NCBI RefSeq assembly: GCF_023374055.1
Contig: NZ_JAMBEP010000006.1
Span: 57,424-121,423, forward strand
Direction of reading: 5' to 3'
Source of the DNA: Luteimonas galliterrae
GTDB taxonomy: Bacteria; Pseudomonadota; Gammaproteobacteria; Xanthomonadales; Xanthomonadaceae
Length of the DNA: 64,000 bases
A program made the translations under genes and the position numbers. Shown in pieces: positions 34,916 through 43,867 of this stretch (within the stretch, counting starts at the first letter, position 1; every line of letters begins with the position of its first letter). The notes beneath the pieces were generated by a model, which worked only from the letters and a program-made list of their open reading frames with translations, did no database searches and was not told where the DNA came from.

Positions 34916-37552
34916 TCACGATTCTGCGGGTGCGGGTTCCGTTTCGGGCTCCGGCTTGGCCATCTCCGGACTCACCTTCTCGATCGTGTGTCGCAGTTCG
35001 CGGCCCAGCAGGATGCGCGCATCCTTGGCCCAGCCGGCCAGGCGTTCGTCGAAGGACAGCTTGCCGTTGGCGTCCGGCCAGACCAGCCGCATCTCGCGCA
35101 GCTTCTGGATGAAGCCGCGGAACAGGCTCTTGTCGAAGAACTCCGGCGCGGCCGGCGCGTACAGCAGCGACAGGCGTTGCGCGGCGAGCTGGCACAGGCT
35201 TTCCAGTTCGGCCGAACTCAGCGTGCCGGCGCCGTTCTTCACCAGCACCGAAATCGCGATGTAGTAACGCTCGAAAGCCTGCTGCAGCGCATGGCCGATC
35301 GCGCGCAGGCGGAACACTTCGTCGGACTGGCCGGCGTTGCGCGACAGGATGCCGCCGTCGTCGTCGTTGATCAGTTCGAGCAGGCCTTCGCGGACGAAAA
35401 CGTCGATGGTGCGGTCGATGCGTCCGGCGAAGCCGTCCTCGTCCCAGGGCAGGAACAACTCGGCCTGCAGGAACGGATACAGGCTGCGGCCCAGCCGCTG
35501 CAGTTGCGCGCGGCTCATGCGCCGGTTGTGCTGGAAGCAGCACGCGATCCAGGCCGAAGCGGTGAACAGGTGCACCACGTTGTTGCGGAAATAGCTGAGC
35601 AGCACCGCGGTGTCGTCGTCGACGGCGAGCACGTCGCCCAGCGGGTGCGCGGTGCGCGACAGCACGGAAATCTCTTCGCCGTGGGCGACGATCTGCTCCG
35701 GCGTGTGCGGCGTGACGGTGACGCGGTCGGAGTAGGGCACTTCGGCCAGCAGCTTCTTCGACAGCGTGATCTGCGCCAACAGGTCGGCTTCGCCCATGGC
35801 GTGCTTGGGCGTGGACAGCAGCGCCAGCGCCAGCAGGTTGATCGGGTTCACGTCGGCGGCGCGGTTGGTGTTGACCTGGATCTGCTGCGCGATCGCATCG
35901 ACCGTGTCCGACAGCCAGGCCGGCTTCTCCTCTTCGCCGACCGGCTGTCCGTTCCAGCCGGGCGCGTGCCGCTTGAGCATGTCGTCGAGCAGGATCGGTT
36001 CGCCGTAATTCACTACCACCTGGCCGTAGTTCTGGCGCAGCACTTTAGGGATGCCCCACAGCAGCGCCCAGATCGATTCCTTCTCTTTCGGCTTGCCGGT
36101 GAGCTCGTCGAGATAGCTGTTGCCTTCCATCAGCTTCTCGTAGCCGATGTAGACCGGCTGGAACAGCACCGGGCGCGTCGGTTGGCGCAAGAAGGCGCGC
36201 ACCGTCATCGAAATCATGCCGCCCTTGGGCTGCAGCAAGCGGCCTGTGCGCGAGCGGCCGCCTTCGATGAAGTACTCCAATGAGTAACCGCCGGCGACCA
36301 GTTGCGCGACGTATTCGCTCAGCACGGCCGAATACAGCATGTTGCCGCGGATGCTGCGGCGGATGAAGAACGCGCCGCCCTTGCGCAGGATGGTGCCGAT
36401 CACCGGCAGGTTGAGGTTGATGCCGGCGACGATGTGCGGCGGCACGATGCCGCGGTCGTACAGCAGGTACGACAGCAGCAGGTAATCCATGTGGCTGCGG
36501 TGCGAGGGCGTGTAGACCACTTCATGGCCCGGCGCGACTTCCTTCAGCCGTTCGAGGTGGTGCACCAGCACGCCGCGATAGATTCGGTTCCAGACGGTAG
36601 TGAGCAAGAAGCTCGCCGAACGCACCACCGGATGCGAATAGTCGGCGGCGATTTCCCAGGCGTAGGCGTGCGCTTTTTTCCACGCGTCGGCAGGTTTGCT
36701 GTTATCGCGCCGCGCCTGGTCGGCGATGGCTTCCTTCACCGGCTCCGAAGCGAGCACCTTGTCGACCAACAGGCGGCGCGTGGACAAGTCCGGCCCGATC
36801 ACCGCTGCGCGGATGCGGCGGAAGTGGGTACGCAACACGCGCGAAAGTTTGCGCACGGTGCGTTCGGGCGGCAGGCCTTCCTCGACGATGCCGCGCAGCG
36901 ACACCGGCGGCGAAAAACGCACCAGCGTGTTGCGGCCGTTGAGCAGGATCGCCAACAGGCGGCGGAAACGGCCGACCAGGGTCCAGTTTTCCGAGAACAG
37001 CACCGAGAACCAGCCGCTGTTCCGGTCCGGCGCGCGGCCGACGAAGATCGACACCGGCACCAGTTGCACGTCCAGTTCCGGATAGTCGCGATGCGCTTCG
37101 AGCAAGCGTGCCAGCGAACCGGAATGGGTCTTGCCCGGCGACGGGCCGGCCGGCGACAAGGCGCTGGCGTTGCGTCGCGACAGCGCCACGTAGGCGCGCT
37201 TGCGGCCGAGCGGATCGCCCGGCAACGGCTGCAGCGGAGACGGCAGGCCGGCTTCGCGGCAGGCGCGATCCAGGATCAGCGCGTTGGACAGGCCGTAGTC
37301 TTCCAGCACGTAGCAGACCGGGCGGCCGTCGGCGTATTGGCCGGGCGCTTCGGGTTCCAGGCTCAGCGCGATCCACGGGTCCAGCAGCCGGCCCAACAGG
37401 CGCGACCACCAGGGCCGGCCGGCCGGCTTGTTGGCTTTGCCGTATGGCGCGCGAACCCGCTCTGTGTCGCGGTTTGCGGGGGGTTCGGGCGCCGGGCCGT
37501 GGGTGTCCGGCTCGGGAAAAGGCAGGGGCGTTTGGTCAGGCATCGCCGACAT
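34916..37552 (-). CDS. plsB: glycerol-3-phosphate 1-O-acyltransferase
   Basis: 878 residues, a normal PlsB. It makes lysophosphatidate from glycerol-3-phosphate and acyl-ACP/CoA at the inner membrane. The acyltransferase motifs are in order: HRSHMD with His351 and Asp356 (HX4D), then GGAFFIRRSIRGN, FIEGGRSRTGRL and the later VFQPVYIGYEKL. The C-terminus is Glu/Pro-rich. The ATG overlaps the stop of the upstream lipoprotein gene (TAATG), which supports this start and translational coupling. Confidence 0.97.
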   Translation of the reverse strand: MSAMPDQTPLPFPEPDTHGPAPEPPANRDTERVRAPYGKANKPAGRPWWSRLLGRLLDPWIALSLEPEAPGQYADGRPVCYVLEDYGLSNALILDRACREAGLPSPLQPLPGDPLGRKRAYVALSRRNASALSPAGPSPGKTHSGSLARLLEAHRDYPELDVQLVPVSIFVGRAPDRNSGWFSVLFSENWTLVGRFRRLLAILLNGRNTLVRFSPPVSLRGIVEEGLPPERTVRKLSRVLRTHFRRIRAAVIGPDLSTRRLLVDKVLASEPVKEAIADQARRDNSKPADAWKKAHAYAWEIAADYSHPVVRSASFLLTTVWNRIYRGVLVHHLERLKEVAPGHEVVYTPSHRSHMDYLLLSYLLYDRGIVPPHIVAGINLNLPVIGTILRKGGAFFIRRSIRGNMLYSAVLSEYVAQLVAGGYSLEYFIEGGRSRTGRLLQPKGGMISMTVRAFLRQPTRPVLFQPVYIGYEKLMEGNSYLDELTGKPKEKESIWALLWGIPKVLRQNYGQVVVNYGEPILLDDMLKRHAPGWNGQPVGEEEKPAWLSDTVDAIAQQIQVNTNRAADVNPINLLALALLSTPKHAMGEADLLAQITLSKKLLAEVPYSDRVTVTPHTPEQIVAHGEEISVLSRTAHPLGDVLAVDDDTAVLLSYFRNNVVHLFTASAWIACCFQHNRRMSRAQLQRLGRSLYPFLQAELFLPWDEDGFAGRIDRTIDVFVREGLLELINDDDGGILSRNAGQSDEVFRLRAIGHALQQAFERYYIAISVLVKNGAGTLSSAELESLCQLAAQRLSLLYAPAAPEFFDKSLFRGFIQKLREMRLVWPDANGKLSFDERLAGWAKDARILLGRELRHTIEKVSPEMAKPEPETEPAPAES

Positions 37553-38526
37553 TATGGCGAAGTCGGGTTCCGCACTGTTTCGGGGGTGGCGGGCTCAGCG
37601 TTTGTGGGAGGGGCTTGAGCGCCGGCTGCGTCCGTTGTCGGGGCTGAAGCCCCTCCCGCAACAGCGACGGCAGCCTCGGCGTGGCGCAGGTAATCGCTCA
37701 GGTACCAACGCCCCGCGCGGCGTTCGACATCGACGACGGTGTCGATGTCGGTTTCGCCAAGCGAGTAGCGCAGCCGGACGCGCGCGCGATCGCCGGTCTG
37801 CTGCTGCAGGCTCGCCTGCAGGCCGGATAGGCTGTCGTCGAGTTGCAGGCCGTAGATCTCCAACGCGCGTTTCGTCGTGGCCATGAACGGGCCGAGCCGA
37901 CGCAGGCTTTCCTGCATGCCCGCTTTGCGGAAGTCGGCTTCGGAGGCGAGACCGGTGCGGCGCGCGGCGGTCGTCAATTGCGGAATCACCCGCCGCGCGC
38001 GCTGCGGATCGCCCAGCGGCGCGGTCAGGCCCCACTGGCTGACCGCCTGGATGAACTGCGCGTAGTGCTGGCGTTCGTCGTCGCTGTAGTCGCCTTCGCT
38101 GCGGATGTATTGCACGCCGAACAGGCCCAGCGACATCGCGGCGGCTTTCAGTTCGGCGTGGGCGCCGGAGAACTGGCGATCGAACACCTGCTGCAGTTTT
38201 TTCTCCGAACCGGGCGCGGACAGGGCGGCGAGCAGTTGCGGCAGACGTTCGTCGAAAGGCAATTCGGTCAACGGCCAGCGCGTGCGGCCTTCGCGCCAAG
38301 CCTGCTCGAGTTGCGGCTGCAGTGCCGGCGGCACGGCGTCGCGGGCGAAGGCTTCCAGATCGTTGTCGTGCAGGTGCTGGGTGAGCAGGCGCACGGCTTC
38401 GGCGGGCTTGGTGGCGCCGGCGGGCGTTGCGATGCCGTCATCGGACGAGGCGTCGCGCTTGCAGGCAGCCGTTGCGCCGACGACCAGCGCCATCAGCAGC
38501 AAACAGCAGATCGATCGATATCGCAT
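37552..38526 (-). CDS. lipoprotein of unknown function upstream of plsB
   Basis: 324 residues. The signal peptide ends in a lipobox (GATAAC), so the N-terminus is probably lipidated. The helical body, with the segments HLHDNDLEAFARDAVPPALQ and RRLGPFMATTKRALEIYGLQ, matches nothing I know. The last ~30 residues are Ala/Pro/Thr-rich and are encoded by a REP-like palindrome (37598-37665). The stop overlaps the plsB ATG. Confidence 0.75.
   Translation of the reverse strand: MRYRSICCLLLMALVVGATAACKRDASSDDGIATPAGATKPAEAVRLLTQHLHDNDLEAFARDAVPPALQPQLEQAWREGRTRWPLTELPFDERLPQLLAALSAPGSEKKLQQVFDRQFSGAHAELKAAAMSLGLFGVQYIRSEGDYSDDERQHYAQFIQAVSQWGLTAPLGDPQRARRVIPQLTTAARRTGLASEADFRKAGMQESLRRLGPFMATTKRALEIYGLQLDDSLSGLQASLQQQTGDRARVRLRYSLGETDIDTVVDVERRAGRWYLSDYLRHAEAAVAVAGGASAPTTDAAGAQAPPTNAEPATPETVRNPTSP
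37598..37665. repeat. REP-like palindrome inside the 3' end of the lipoprotein gene
   Basis: TGTGGGAGGGGCTTGAGCGC and GGGGCTGAAGCCCCTCCCGC are inverted arms of a family related to type B. The element is translated. Confidence 0.8.
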
Positions 38527-38644
38527 GCGGCGGCTTCCCGGAGGGCGCTGGCGCGCATCTTGGGCACGACGCGGGGCTGGCGGCAAGTTCTGCCGTGCTT
38601 TAGTGAGAAGCGCGTCGCTCCGGTCCTGCGTACGGTCGTTACGC

Positions 38645-38845
38645 GAGCGGCCTTTATAGGGACGGCTTTTTAGGAACAGCTTCAGCCGCGAGCTCTTGAC
38701 CTATGCTGTCATCCCGAGCGCAGCGAGGGATCTGCTTTGGCCGAGAGCAGATCCCTCGCTGTGCTCGGGATGACAATTGCTTTTTTGCTTGGGATGACTG
38801 CGAAGCCGAAGAGCTCGCGGCTGAAGCCGTTCCTACAAAAAGCCG
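38645..38845. repeat. nested REP-like elements (type B enclosing type A)
   Basis: Outer type B arms (CAGCTTCAGCCGCGAGCTCT and its complement near 38809) enclose a full type A inverted repeat (GTCATCCCGAGCGCAGCGAG arms, 38708-38774). No gene fits in this interval. Confidence 0.88.
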
Positions 38846-39526
38846 CTAGAGATCACGCATCACCCAGCCACGCGGATGCTCGGCGTCGCTGATGTCCATC
38901 GCCGCCTGCGCCACTTCTTCCGGCGTGCGCCCGGCTTTCCAGGCCGCGGCGATCGCGGCCAGGCGTTCGCGGGTGGCGCGGGTGTAGGCGCCTTCCAATT
39001 CGTTCTGCGCGTCCGCGGCGAGTTTTTGCGGATACAACGTGCGCGCATCGTCGCTGCGGTTGAGCAGGGCGATCATCCGCGACAGCGCGGTGCGGAACGC
39101 GGCCGCGCCGAGCGTGCCGCGCTGGGTGCGTTGCAGGTGCCAGACGGTGAGGTATTCCACCGGGCCCAGCAATCGCCGCGGCGTGGCGCCGAAGAATTGT
39201 CCGGACAGCGTGCTGGCGGCCAGCGGTCCGGCGCTCTCCGGCAAGCGCGTCGCGCCCCACGAACTCAAGGCGCCGCCGGGCATGTCCATGCGGCGCAAGG
39301 CGGTGCCGAAAGTGTCGGCCAGCAGGCGTTGCGCGCGCTCATCGTCGCTTTCGGCGACCACGCCGAGCACGCGCAGGAACAGCGGATAGCGTTCTTCGCC
39401 CAGGCGCCTCACCAAGCGCTTGAGCACCGTGAGGCGGTATTCGGGGTCGCTGTGCGCGGCGAGCGCGGACACCAGCCTGTCCGCGGCGGCGCGCAGGGCC
39501 TCGGGCGAGGGCACGGGTTCGTTCAA
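38846..39526 (-). CDS. hypothetical cytoplasmic protein
   Basis: 226 residues, helical, soluble. MNEPVPSPEALRAAADRLVS begins a HEAT-like or all-alpha region (DPEYRLTVLKRLVRRLGEER, then YPLFLRVLGVVAESDDERAQ). I do not recognise it. It lies close to the T3SS genes, but nothing ties it to them. Confidence 0.65.
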   Translation of the reverse strand: MNEPVPSPEALRAAADRLVSALAAHSDPEYRLTVLKRLVRRLGEERYPLFLRVLGVVAESDDERAQRLLADTFGTALRRMDMPGGALSSWGATRLPESAGPLAASTLSGQFFGATPRRLLGPVEYLTVWHLQRTQRGTLGAAAFRTALSRMIALLNRSDDARTLYPQKLAADAQNELEGAYTRATRERLAAIAAAWKAGRTPEEVAQAAMDISDAEHPRGWVMRDL

Positions 39527-39596
39527 GGTTTCAGCGCGTCGTCGGAGCGATGCGGCGATCGTAGCGCAGCAGAGCGGATCGAATCAGGCCGAAGGA

Positions 39597-39935
39597 TCAG
39601 GCAAACGCAGCGATGACGGCATCGACGCCCTGATCGGCCGCGCTACCCAGATCCAGCGCGCCGAGCGCGTTCTCGAAAGCCATGTCTCCGGCCAGCGTAC
39701 GGGCCCCATCCGGTACGCCATCCCAGGCGGCGGTGTTGAGCACCGCTTCGCCGGCATCGATCGCCGTTGCGTTATCCGCGAGCGGCGCCGCGGCAGGCGC
39801 TTCGGCGACTTCGGTGCCGCCTTGCGGGGTATCCAGCCCTTGCTGATGGCGCAGATCGTCCAGCGACACCTGTCCGCCCAGCGAGTCGAGGCTGGCGCGG
39901 TTGAGGGTCGGGTCGGGTGTGTTGATGCTGCTCAT
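39597..39935 (-). CDS. small acidic protein next to the T3SS cluster
   Basis: 112 residues, low in basic residues, Ala/Asp-rich, no signal peptide and no cysteines: MSSINTPDPTLNRASLDSLG, then EVAEAPAAAPLADNATAIDA. The composition is like that of small T3SS-secreted proteins or early substrates, and it lies 280 bp from sctU on the opposite strand. Any role in secretion is inferred from position. Confidence 0.5.
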   Translation of the reverse strand: MSSINTPDPTLNRASLDSLGGQVSLDDLRHQQGLDTPQGGTEVAEAPAAAPLADNATAIDAGEAVLNTAAWDGVPDGARTLAGDMAFENALGALDLGSAADQGVDAVIAAFA

Positions 39936-40044
39936 CGGGCTTGGACTACCAAGGGTTCCTGTCGGGCGGGCGCAGTGGCGGAGATGACGCAAATGTAACG
40001 CCGGGGCCGGGTTGCCGCTATCTCGGGCTAGCCCTAGGTCGCTG

Positions 40045-40155
40045 CGGCTCTTGTGGGAGCGGCTTCAGCCGCGAGCTCGTTCATTCAGGTTGCGGGCACG
40101 TATTCAGACCGTTGAGAGTGGGAAGAGCTCGCGGCTGAAGCCGTTCCCACAGCTG
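40045..40155. repeat. REP-like palindrome, type B
   Basis: TGTGGGAGCGGCTTCAGCCG arm at 40051 and CGGCTGAAGCCGTTCCCACA at 40131, flanking 60 nt, directly upstream of sctU. Confidence 0.85.
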
Positions 40156-40214
40156 AACGAATCGTCCACAACGTCATGCTAGCCTGCGGTCCGACCCGTT
40201 CGGCAGGCCGCGGC

Positions 40215-41285
40215 ATGGCATCGAAGGACAAGGGCGCCGACAAGACCGAGCAGCCCACCGCCAAAAAGCTCAGGGACGCGCGCAAGGAAGGCAACGTCAG
40301 CAAGAGCAAGGAGCTGACCAGCACCGTGCTGGTGCTGGGTTGGCTGGTCGGCGCGTGGCTGCTGATGGGCTTCATGTACGCGCGCATCACCGCGCTGTTC
40401 GAGCAGAGCCTGGCGGCGATCCAGATGCCGTTCAACGACGCCGTGCAAAGGCTCGCCCTGTCGGCGGTCGATGCGTTGCTATGGCTGACGCTGCCGCTGC
40501 TGGCCCTGGCGGTGTTCCTGGGCGTGGTGGTCGAATTCCTGCAAGTCGGACCGATCGGCACCTTCGCCAAAATCAAACCCGACCTGTCCAAGCTCAATCC
40601 GGTCGAGGGCATCAAGAAGATGTTTTCGATGGACAATCTGGTCGAGCTGGTCAAGTCGATCGCCAAGAGCGCGGCGCTTCTCTTCATCGGCTTCTTGGTG
40701 CTGCGCGGGCTGTTGCCGGAACTGATCCAGTTGCCGTACGCGCCGCCGGCGGCGATGGGCACCGCGATCTGGCAGGGCTTGATGCAGATCGGCATCTGGA
40801 CGATCTTCGTGTTCTTCTTCGTCTCGGTGCTGGACGCCTCGTACCAGAAATTCTCGTACCTCAAGCAGCTGCGCATGAGCCGGCGCGACATCCGCCAGGA
40901 AGTGAAGGAGAACGAAGGTGACCCCTACATCAAGTCGCGCCGCCGCCAGCTGCATCAGGAATGGTCGCAGCAGAACATGCTCAATGCCGTGCGGGGGTCT
41001 AACGTCGTCGTGACCAATCCCACCCATATCGCGATCGCGCTGCAGTACGAACAGGGCGTCACCGACCTGCCGGTGGTCGTCGCCAAGGGCGAGGAGCATC
41101 TGGCCGAACTGATCAAGAAGACCGCCGAAGAATCGGGCGTCCCGATCCTGCAGAACATCGAGCTGGCGCGCGGGCTCAACGAAAAGGTCGAGCTGGACGA
41201 TTACATCCACAATGAATTCTTCGAGGCTGTGGCGCAGGTGCTGCATTGGGCCGAGACCGTGCGCCGCGATCGCGGCGAGGAATAG
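40215..41285 (+). CDS. sctU: type III secretion export apparatus switch protein SctU
   Basis: 356 residues. Four membrane helices lie in the first ~210 residues, then a cytoplasmic domain with the self-cleavage motif NPTH (residues 268-271) in VVVTNPTHIAIALQY. The N-terminal EQPTAKKLRDARKEGNVSKS is diagnostic of the YscU/FlhB family. The cleaved form switches substrates from needle to later proteins. It is alone on the plus strand, with its own upstream repeat; sctT-sctQ converge on it. Confidence 0.95.
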   Translation: MASKDKGADKTEQPTAKKLRDARKEGNVSKSKELTSTVLVLGWLVGAWLLMGFMYARITALFEQSLAAIQMPFNDAVQRLALSAVDALLWLTLPLLALAVFLGVVVEFLQVGPIGTFAKIKPDLSKLNPVEGIKKMFSMDNLVELVKSIAKSAALLFIGFLVLRGLLPELIQLPYAPPAAMGTAIWQGLMQIGIWTIFVFFFVSVLDASYQKFSYLKQLRMSRRDIRQEVKENEGDPYIKSRRRQLHQEWSQQNMLNAVRGSNVVVTNPTHIAIALQYEQGVTDLPVVVAKGEEHLAELIKKTAEESGVPILQNIELARGLNEKVELDDYIHNEFFEAVAQVLHWAETVRRDRGEE

Positions 41286-41378
41286 CTTTGTAGGAGCGGC
41301 TTCAGCCGCGAGCTCTTGCCCAAGCTCAAGCGATCACGAGGGAAAGAGCTCGCGGCTGAAGCCGCTCCTACAGAAGCG
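41285..41378. repeat. REP-like palindrome, type B
   Basis: TGTAGGAGCGGCTTCAGCCG and its complement flank 45 nt between the convergent sctU and sctT stops; it may terminate both. Confidence 0.85.
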
Positions 41379-41388
41379 CAGCCGCAGG

Positions 41389-42177
41389 CTACCCGCCGAA
41401 GGCGCGGCGCAGCGCGTCGAGCAGGCCGCTGTTGTCGGCCAGCCGCTTGAGCACGATTTCCACGTATACGCCCAGCATCAGCAGGATCATGCCGGTCGCC
41501 AGCCAGGCCTTGATCGGCAGCGTCAGCGCGAACACGTTGAGCTGCGGCGCGTAGCGGTTGACCAGGCCGAACGACAGGTCCACCAGCAGCAGCACCACCA
41601 TCGCCGGCGCGGCCAGCACCAGCAACGCGGTCATCAGGAAACTGAACTGGCCGATGAAAAGATGCATGCCGCCGATATGCATGTTCGGGAAGTACGACGT
41701 CACCGGCCACAAGGTGTAGCTCGACAGCAGCAGGTCCAGGAACACCAGGAAGGCGCCGCTGGCCATGAACAGGAACGCCGCCAGCTGCGACAGGAACTGG
41801 CCGTGCAGCGAGGTCTGGTGGCCCTGCACCGGATCGAACACCTGCGCCATGCCCAGGCCGACCTGCGTATCGATCACGCTGCCGGCCGCGCCCAGCGCCC
41901 AGAACACGATGCCGAAGCACAGGCCGATCGAAATGCCCAGGAACAATTCCTTGAGCACCATCGGACCCCATTGGAAGGTGCCCATCATCTCGATCGGCGC
42001 GCCGGCCATCGCCACCGGTAGCGCCACGATCGCCAGGCTCACCAGAAAACTGTTGCGCACCATCGCAGGCATGTTTTCCGGCGTCAGCAGCGGCAGCATG
42101 ATGAAGGCGCCGATGATGCGCGGCAGGGTCAGCCCCAGCGCCAGCATCGCATTGCCGACCGGGTCGAACGCGGTCAT
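41389..42177 (-). CDS. sctT: type III secretion export apparatus protein SctT
   Basis: 262 residues with about six membrane helices, FliR/YscT family. Signature pieces are the N-terminal LALGLTLPRIIGAFIMLPLL, VIDTQVGLGMAQVFDPVQGH, and the C-terminal LPIKAWLATGMILLMLGVYV. With SctR and SctS it forms the helical export gate. Its ATG overlaps the sctS stop as ATGA. Confidence 0.94.
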   Translation of the reverse strand: MTAFDPVGNAMLALGLTLPRIIGAFIMLPLLTPENMPAMVRNSFLVSLAIVALPVAMAGAPIEMMGTFQWGPMVLKELFLGISIGLCFGIVFWALGAAGSVIDTQVGLGMAQVFDPVQGHQTSLHGQFLSQLAAFLFMASGAFLVFLDLLLSSYTLWPVTSYFPNMHIGGMHLFIGQFSFLMTALLVLAAPAMVVLLLVDLSFGLVNRYAPQLNVFALTLPIKAWLATGMILLMLGVYVEIVLKRLADNSGLLDALRRAFGG

Positions 42178-42443
42178 CCGCGGTGCACCAGGCCCGGGAA
42201 GTCGACGAAGATGCGGTCGGCGTAGGTGTACAGCGTGCCGCCGATCAGCGCGGCGGTGACGAACAAAGTGATCACGATCACCACGAACTTCACGGTGTAG
42301 GCGAAGGTCTGCTCCTGCAGCTGGGTGGCCGCCTGCAGAAAGGCCACCGCCAGGCCGACGATCGAGGCCGCCGCGATCGGCGGACCCGACAGGATCAGCG
42401 TCAGCCACAGGGCCTGTTTGGTCAGTTCGAGTACTTCGTTCAT
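42174..42443 (-). CDS. sctS: type III secretion export apparatus protein SctS
   Basis: 89 residues, two membrane helices, FliQ/YscS family: ALWLTLILSGPPIAAASIVG and GLAVAFLQAATQLQEQTFAY are characteristic. It forms the export gate with SctR and SctT. A repeat element separates it from sctR upstream; sctT overlaps downstream. Confidence 0.95.
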   Translation of the reverse strand: MNEVLELTKQALWLTLILSGPPIAAASIVGLAVAFLQAATQLQEQTFAYTVKFVVIVITLFVTAALIGGTLYTYADRIFVDFPGLVHRG

Positions 42444-42464
42444 CGCAAAACGCCTTTTTTGTTG

Positions 42465-42582
42465 CTGTTGCCCCCTTTGGAAAAGGGGGCTACGGGGGAT
42501 TTGCTCTTTTTGCTGTTGTAACTAACAAGGCAGAAATCAAAAGCAAATCCCCCTCGAGCCCCCTTTTTCAAAGGGGGAGGAA
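42465..42582. repeat. inverted repeat, type F, between sctR and sctS
   Basis: CCCCCTTTGGAAAAGGGGGC and GGGGGATTTGCT on one side, the complementary order on the other, with a short AT-richer centre. A second copy lies at 56720-56850, at the other end of the secretion cluster. Confidence 0.85.
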
Positions 42583-42589
42583 CAGCGGA

Positions 42590-43582
42590 TCAGCCGTAGG
42601 TGAGCACCAAGCCATGCACCAGCTTGGCCCAGCCGTCGATCAGCACGAACAGCAGCAATTTGAACGGCAGCGACACCGTGGTCGGCGACATCATCATCAT
42701 GCCCAGCGCCAGCAGGATGTTGGCCACCACCAGATCGATGATCAGGAACGGCAGGAAGATCAGAAACCCGATCTGGAACGCGGCGGTCAGTTCGCTGACG
42801 GTGAACGCCGGCACCACCACGATGAAGTCGTCCACGGTCAGGTCGCCGCGACGCGCCGGCGGCAGCAGGCGCTGCGCGCTCTTCAGGAAGAAGTTGCGCT
42901 CGGCATTGCTGGAATGCTGGATCAGGAAGGTGCGCAGCGGTTCCTTGCCCGCCTCGACCAGCGCGAGCAGGCGTTCGGTATCCATCTTGCCGCCCTTGGG
43001 CAGTGGCGGCGGTTGCGAAGCCGTGGTCTCGCGCGGCGCAGCCTCGGCCGGGGCAGGCGCAGCCGCATCTTCGGCGGAAGACGGATCGCGCGGCGCCGAC
43101 GGCGCCTGCGCGCGCGCTTCGGCTTCGGCGCGCAATGCGTCGGCGGCAGCGGGGCTGACCGGCGCGGTCACCGGTTGCGCGCCGATCGCGGTCTGCGTCG
43201 CTTCTGCCGGCGAGGCGGGCGGCGGCGTCGTGGTGGGCGCGGCGGTGCCCGCAGCCGCGGCTGCGGCCTTGGCCCGCGCCTGCGCGCGCGCATCGATCTG
43301 CGCCTGGATCGACGCAGGCATCGGCTTGCCTTCCATGCGCGCATTGATCGCCGCATGCGTGTCCAGCAATACCGGATACATCACGTAAATCGACAGGACG
43401 ATCGCCAATCCGTTGATCACCACGTTGGGCGGCACCTGCTGCAGGCCCAGCGCATTGCGCAGCAGGCTGAGCACGACCACGATCTTGGTGAACGAGGTCA
43501 CCATCACCGCGACGAAGGGCGCCAGCGCCAGGCTGACGACGGTGACGAGGACCAGCGCCGGGGAGAAGGTGCTGAAATCCAT
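42590..43582 (-). CDS. sctR: type III secretion export apparatus protein SctR with a large insertion
   Basis: 330 residues, FliP/YscR family, which is normally about 215-220. The family parts are complete: VMVTSFTKIVVVLSLLRNAL and GLQQVPPNVVINGLAIVLSI at the start, and FLIFLPFLIIDLVVANILLA and PFKLLLFVLIDGWAKLVHGL at the end. Between the second and third hydrophobic segments an Ala/Pro/Glu-rich stretch (about residues 95-198) is inserted without any break in the frame. Its role is unknown. sctQ lies immediately upstream. Confidence 0.93.
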   Translation of the reverse strand: MDFSTFSPALVLVTVVSLALAPFVAVMVTSFTKIVVVLSLLRNALGLQQVPPNVVINGLAIVLSIYVMYPVLLDTHAAINARMEGKPMPASIQAQIDARAQARAKAAAAAAGTAAPTTTPPPASPAEATQTAIGAQPVTAPVSPAAADALRAEAEARAQAPSAPRDPSSAEDAAAPAPAEAAPRETTASQPPPLPKGGKMDTERLLALVEAGKEPLRTFLIQHSSNAERNFFLKSAQRLLPPARRGDLTVDDFIVVVPAFTVSELTAAFQIGFLIFLPFLIIDLVVANILLALGMMMMSPTTVSLPFKLLLFVLIDGWAKLVHGLVLTYG

Positions 43583-43585
43583 GCC

Positions 43586-43867
43586 TCAGCTCCAGGACAG
43601 CAGGCGCACGCCCAGCGTATCGCCGACCGCGACCATTTCGCCGCGGCCGGCGACGCGGCCGTTGGCGCGGATGGTGACGTTGGCGCCTTCCAGATGCGCG
43701 GGCAGCGCGAACACGTAACCCGGCTGCAGGTTGGCCAGCTCGCCGATGCTCAGTTGCACGCGGCCCAGATCGAATTCGACGTTCACGGGCAGGTTGTGCA
43801 CGCTCGGCTGCGTTGCGGCCTCGGCTGCGGCGTCGCCGGCCTCGGCGTTGACTTCGTTGTCGTTCAC
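43586..43867 (-). CDS. probable internal translation product SctQ-C
   Basis: A GTG at 43867 (VNDNEVNAEAGDA) opens the last 93 residues of sctQ in frame, covering the SpoA domain. It is preceded at 8 nt by a perfect AGGAG in GCAGGAGAATTCCCCC. YscQ, Spa33 and SsaQ make such a C-terminal product of about 90-100 residues, which is a structural part of the C-ring. The site is seen; production is inferred. Confidence 0.65.
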   Translation of the reverse strand: MNDNEVNAEAGDAAAEAATQPSVHNLPVNVEFDLGRVQLSIGELANLQPGYVFALPAHLEGANVTIRANGRVAGRGEMVAVGDTLGVRLLSWS

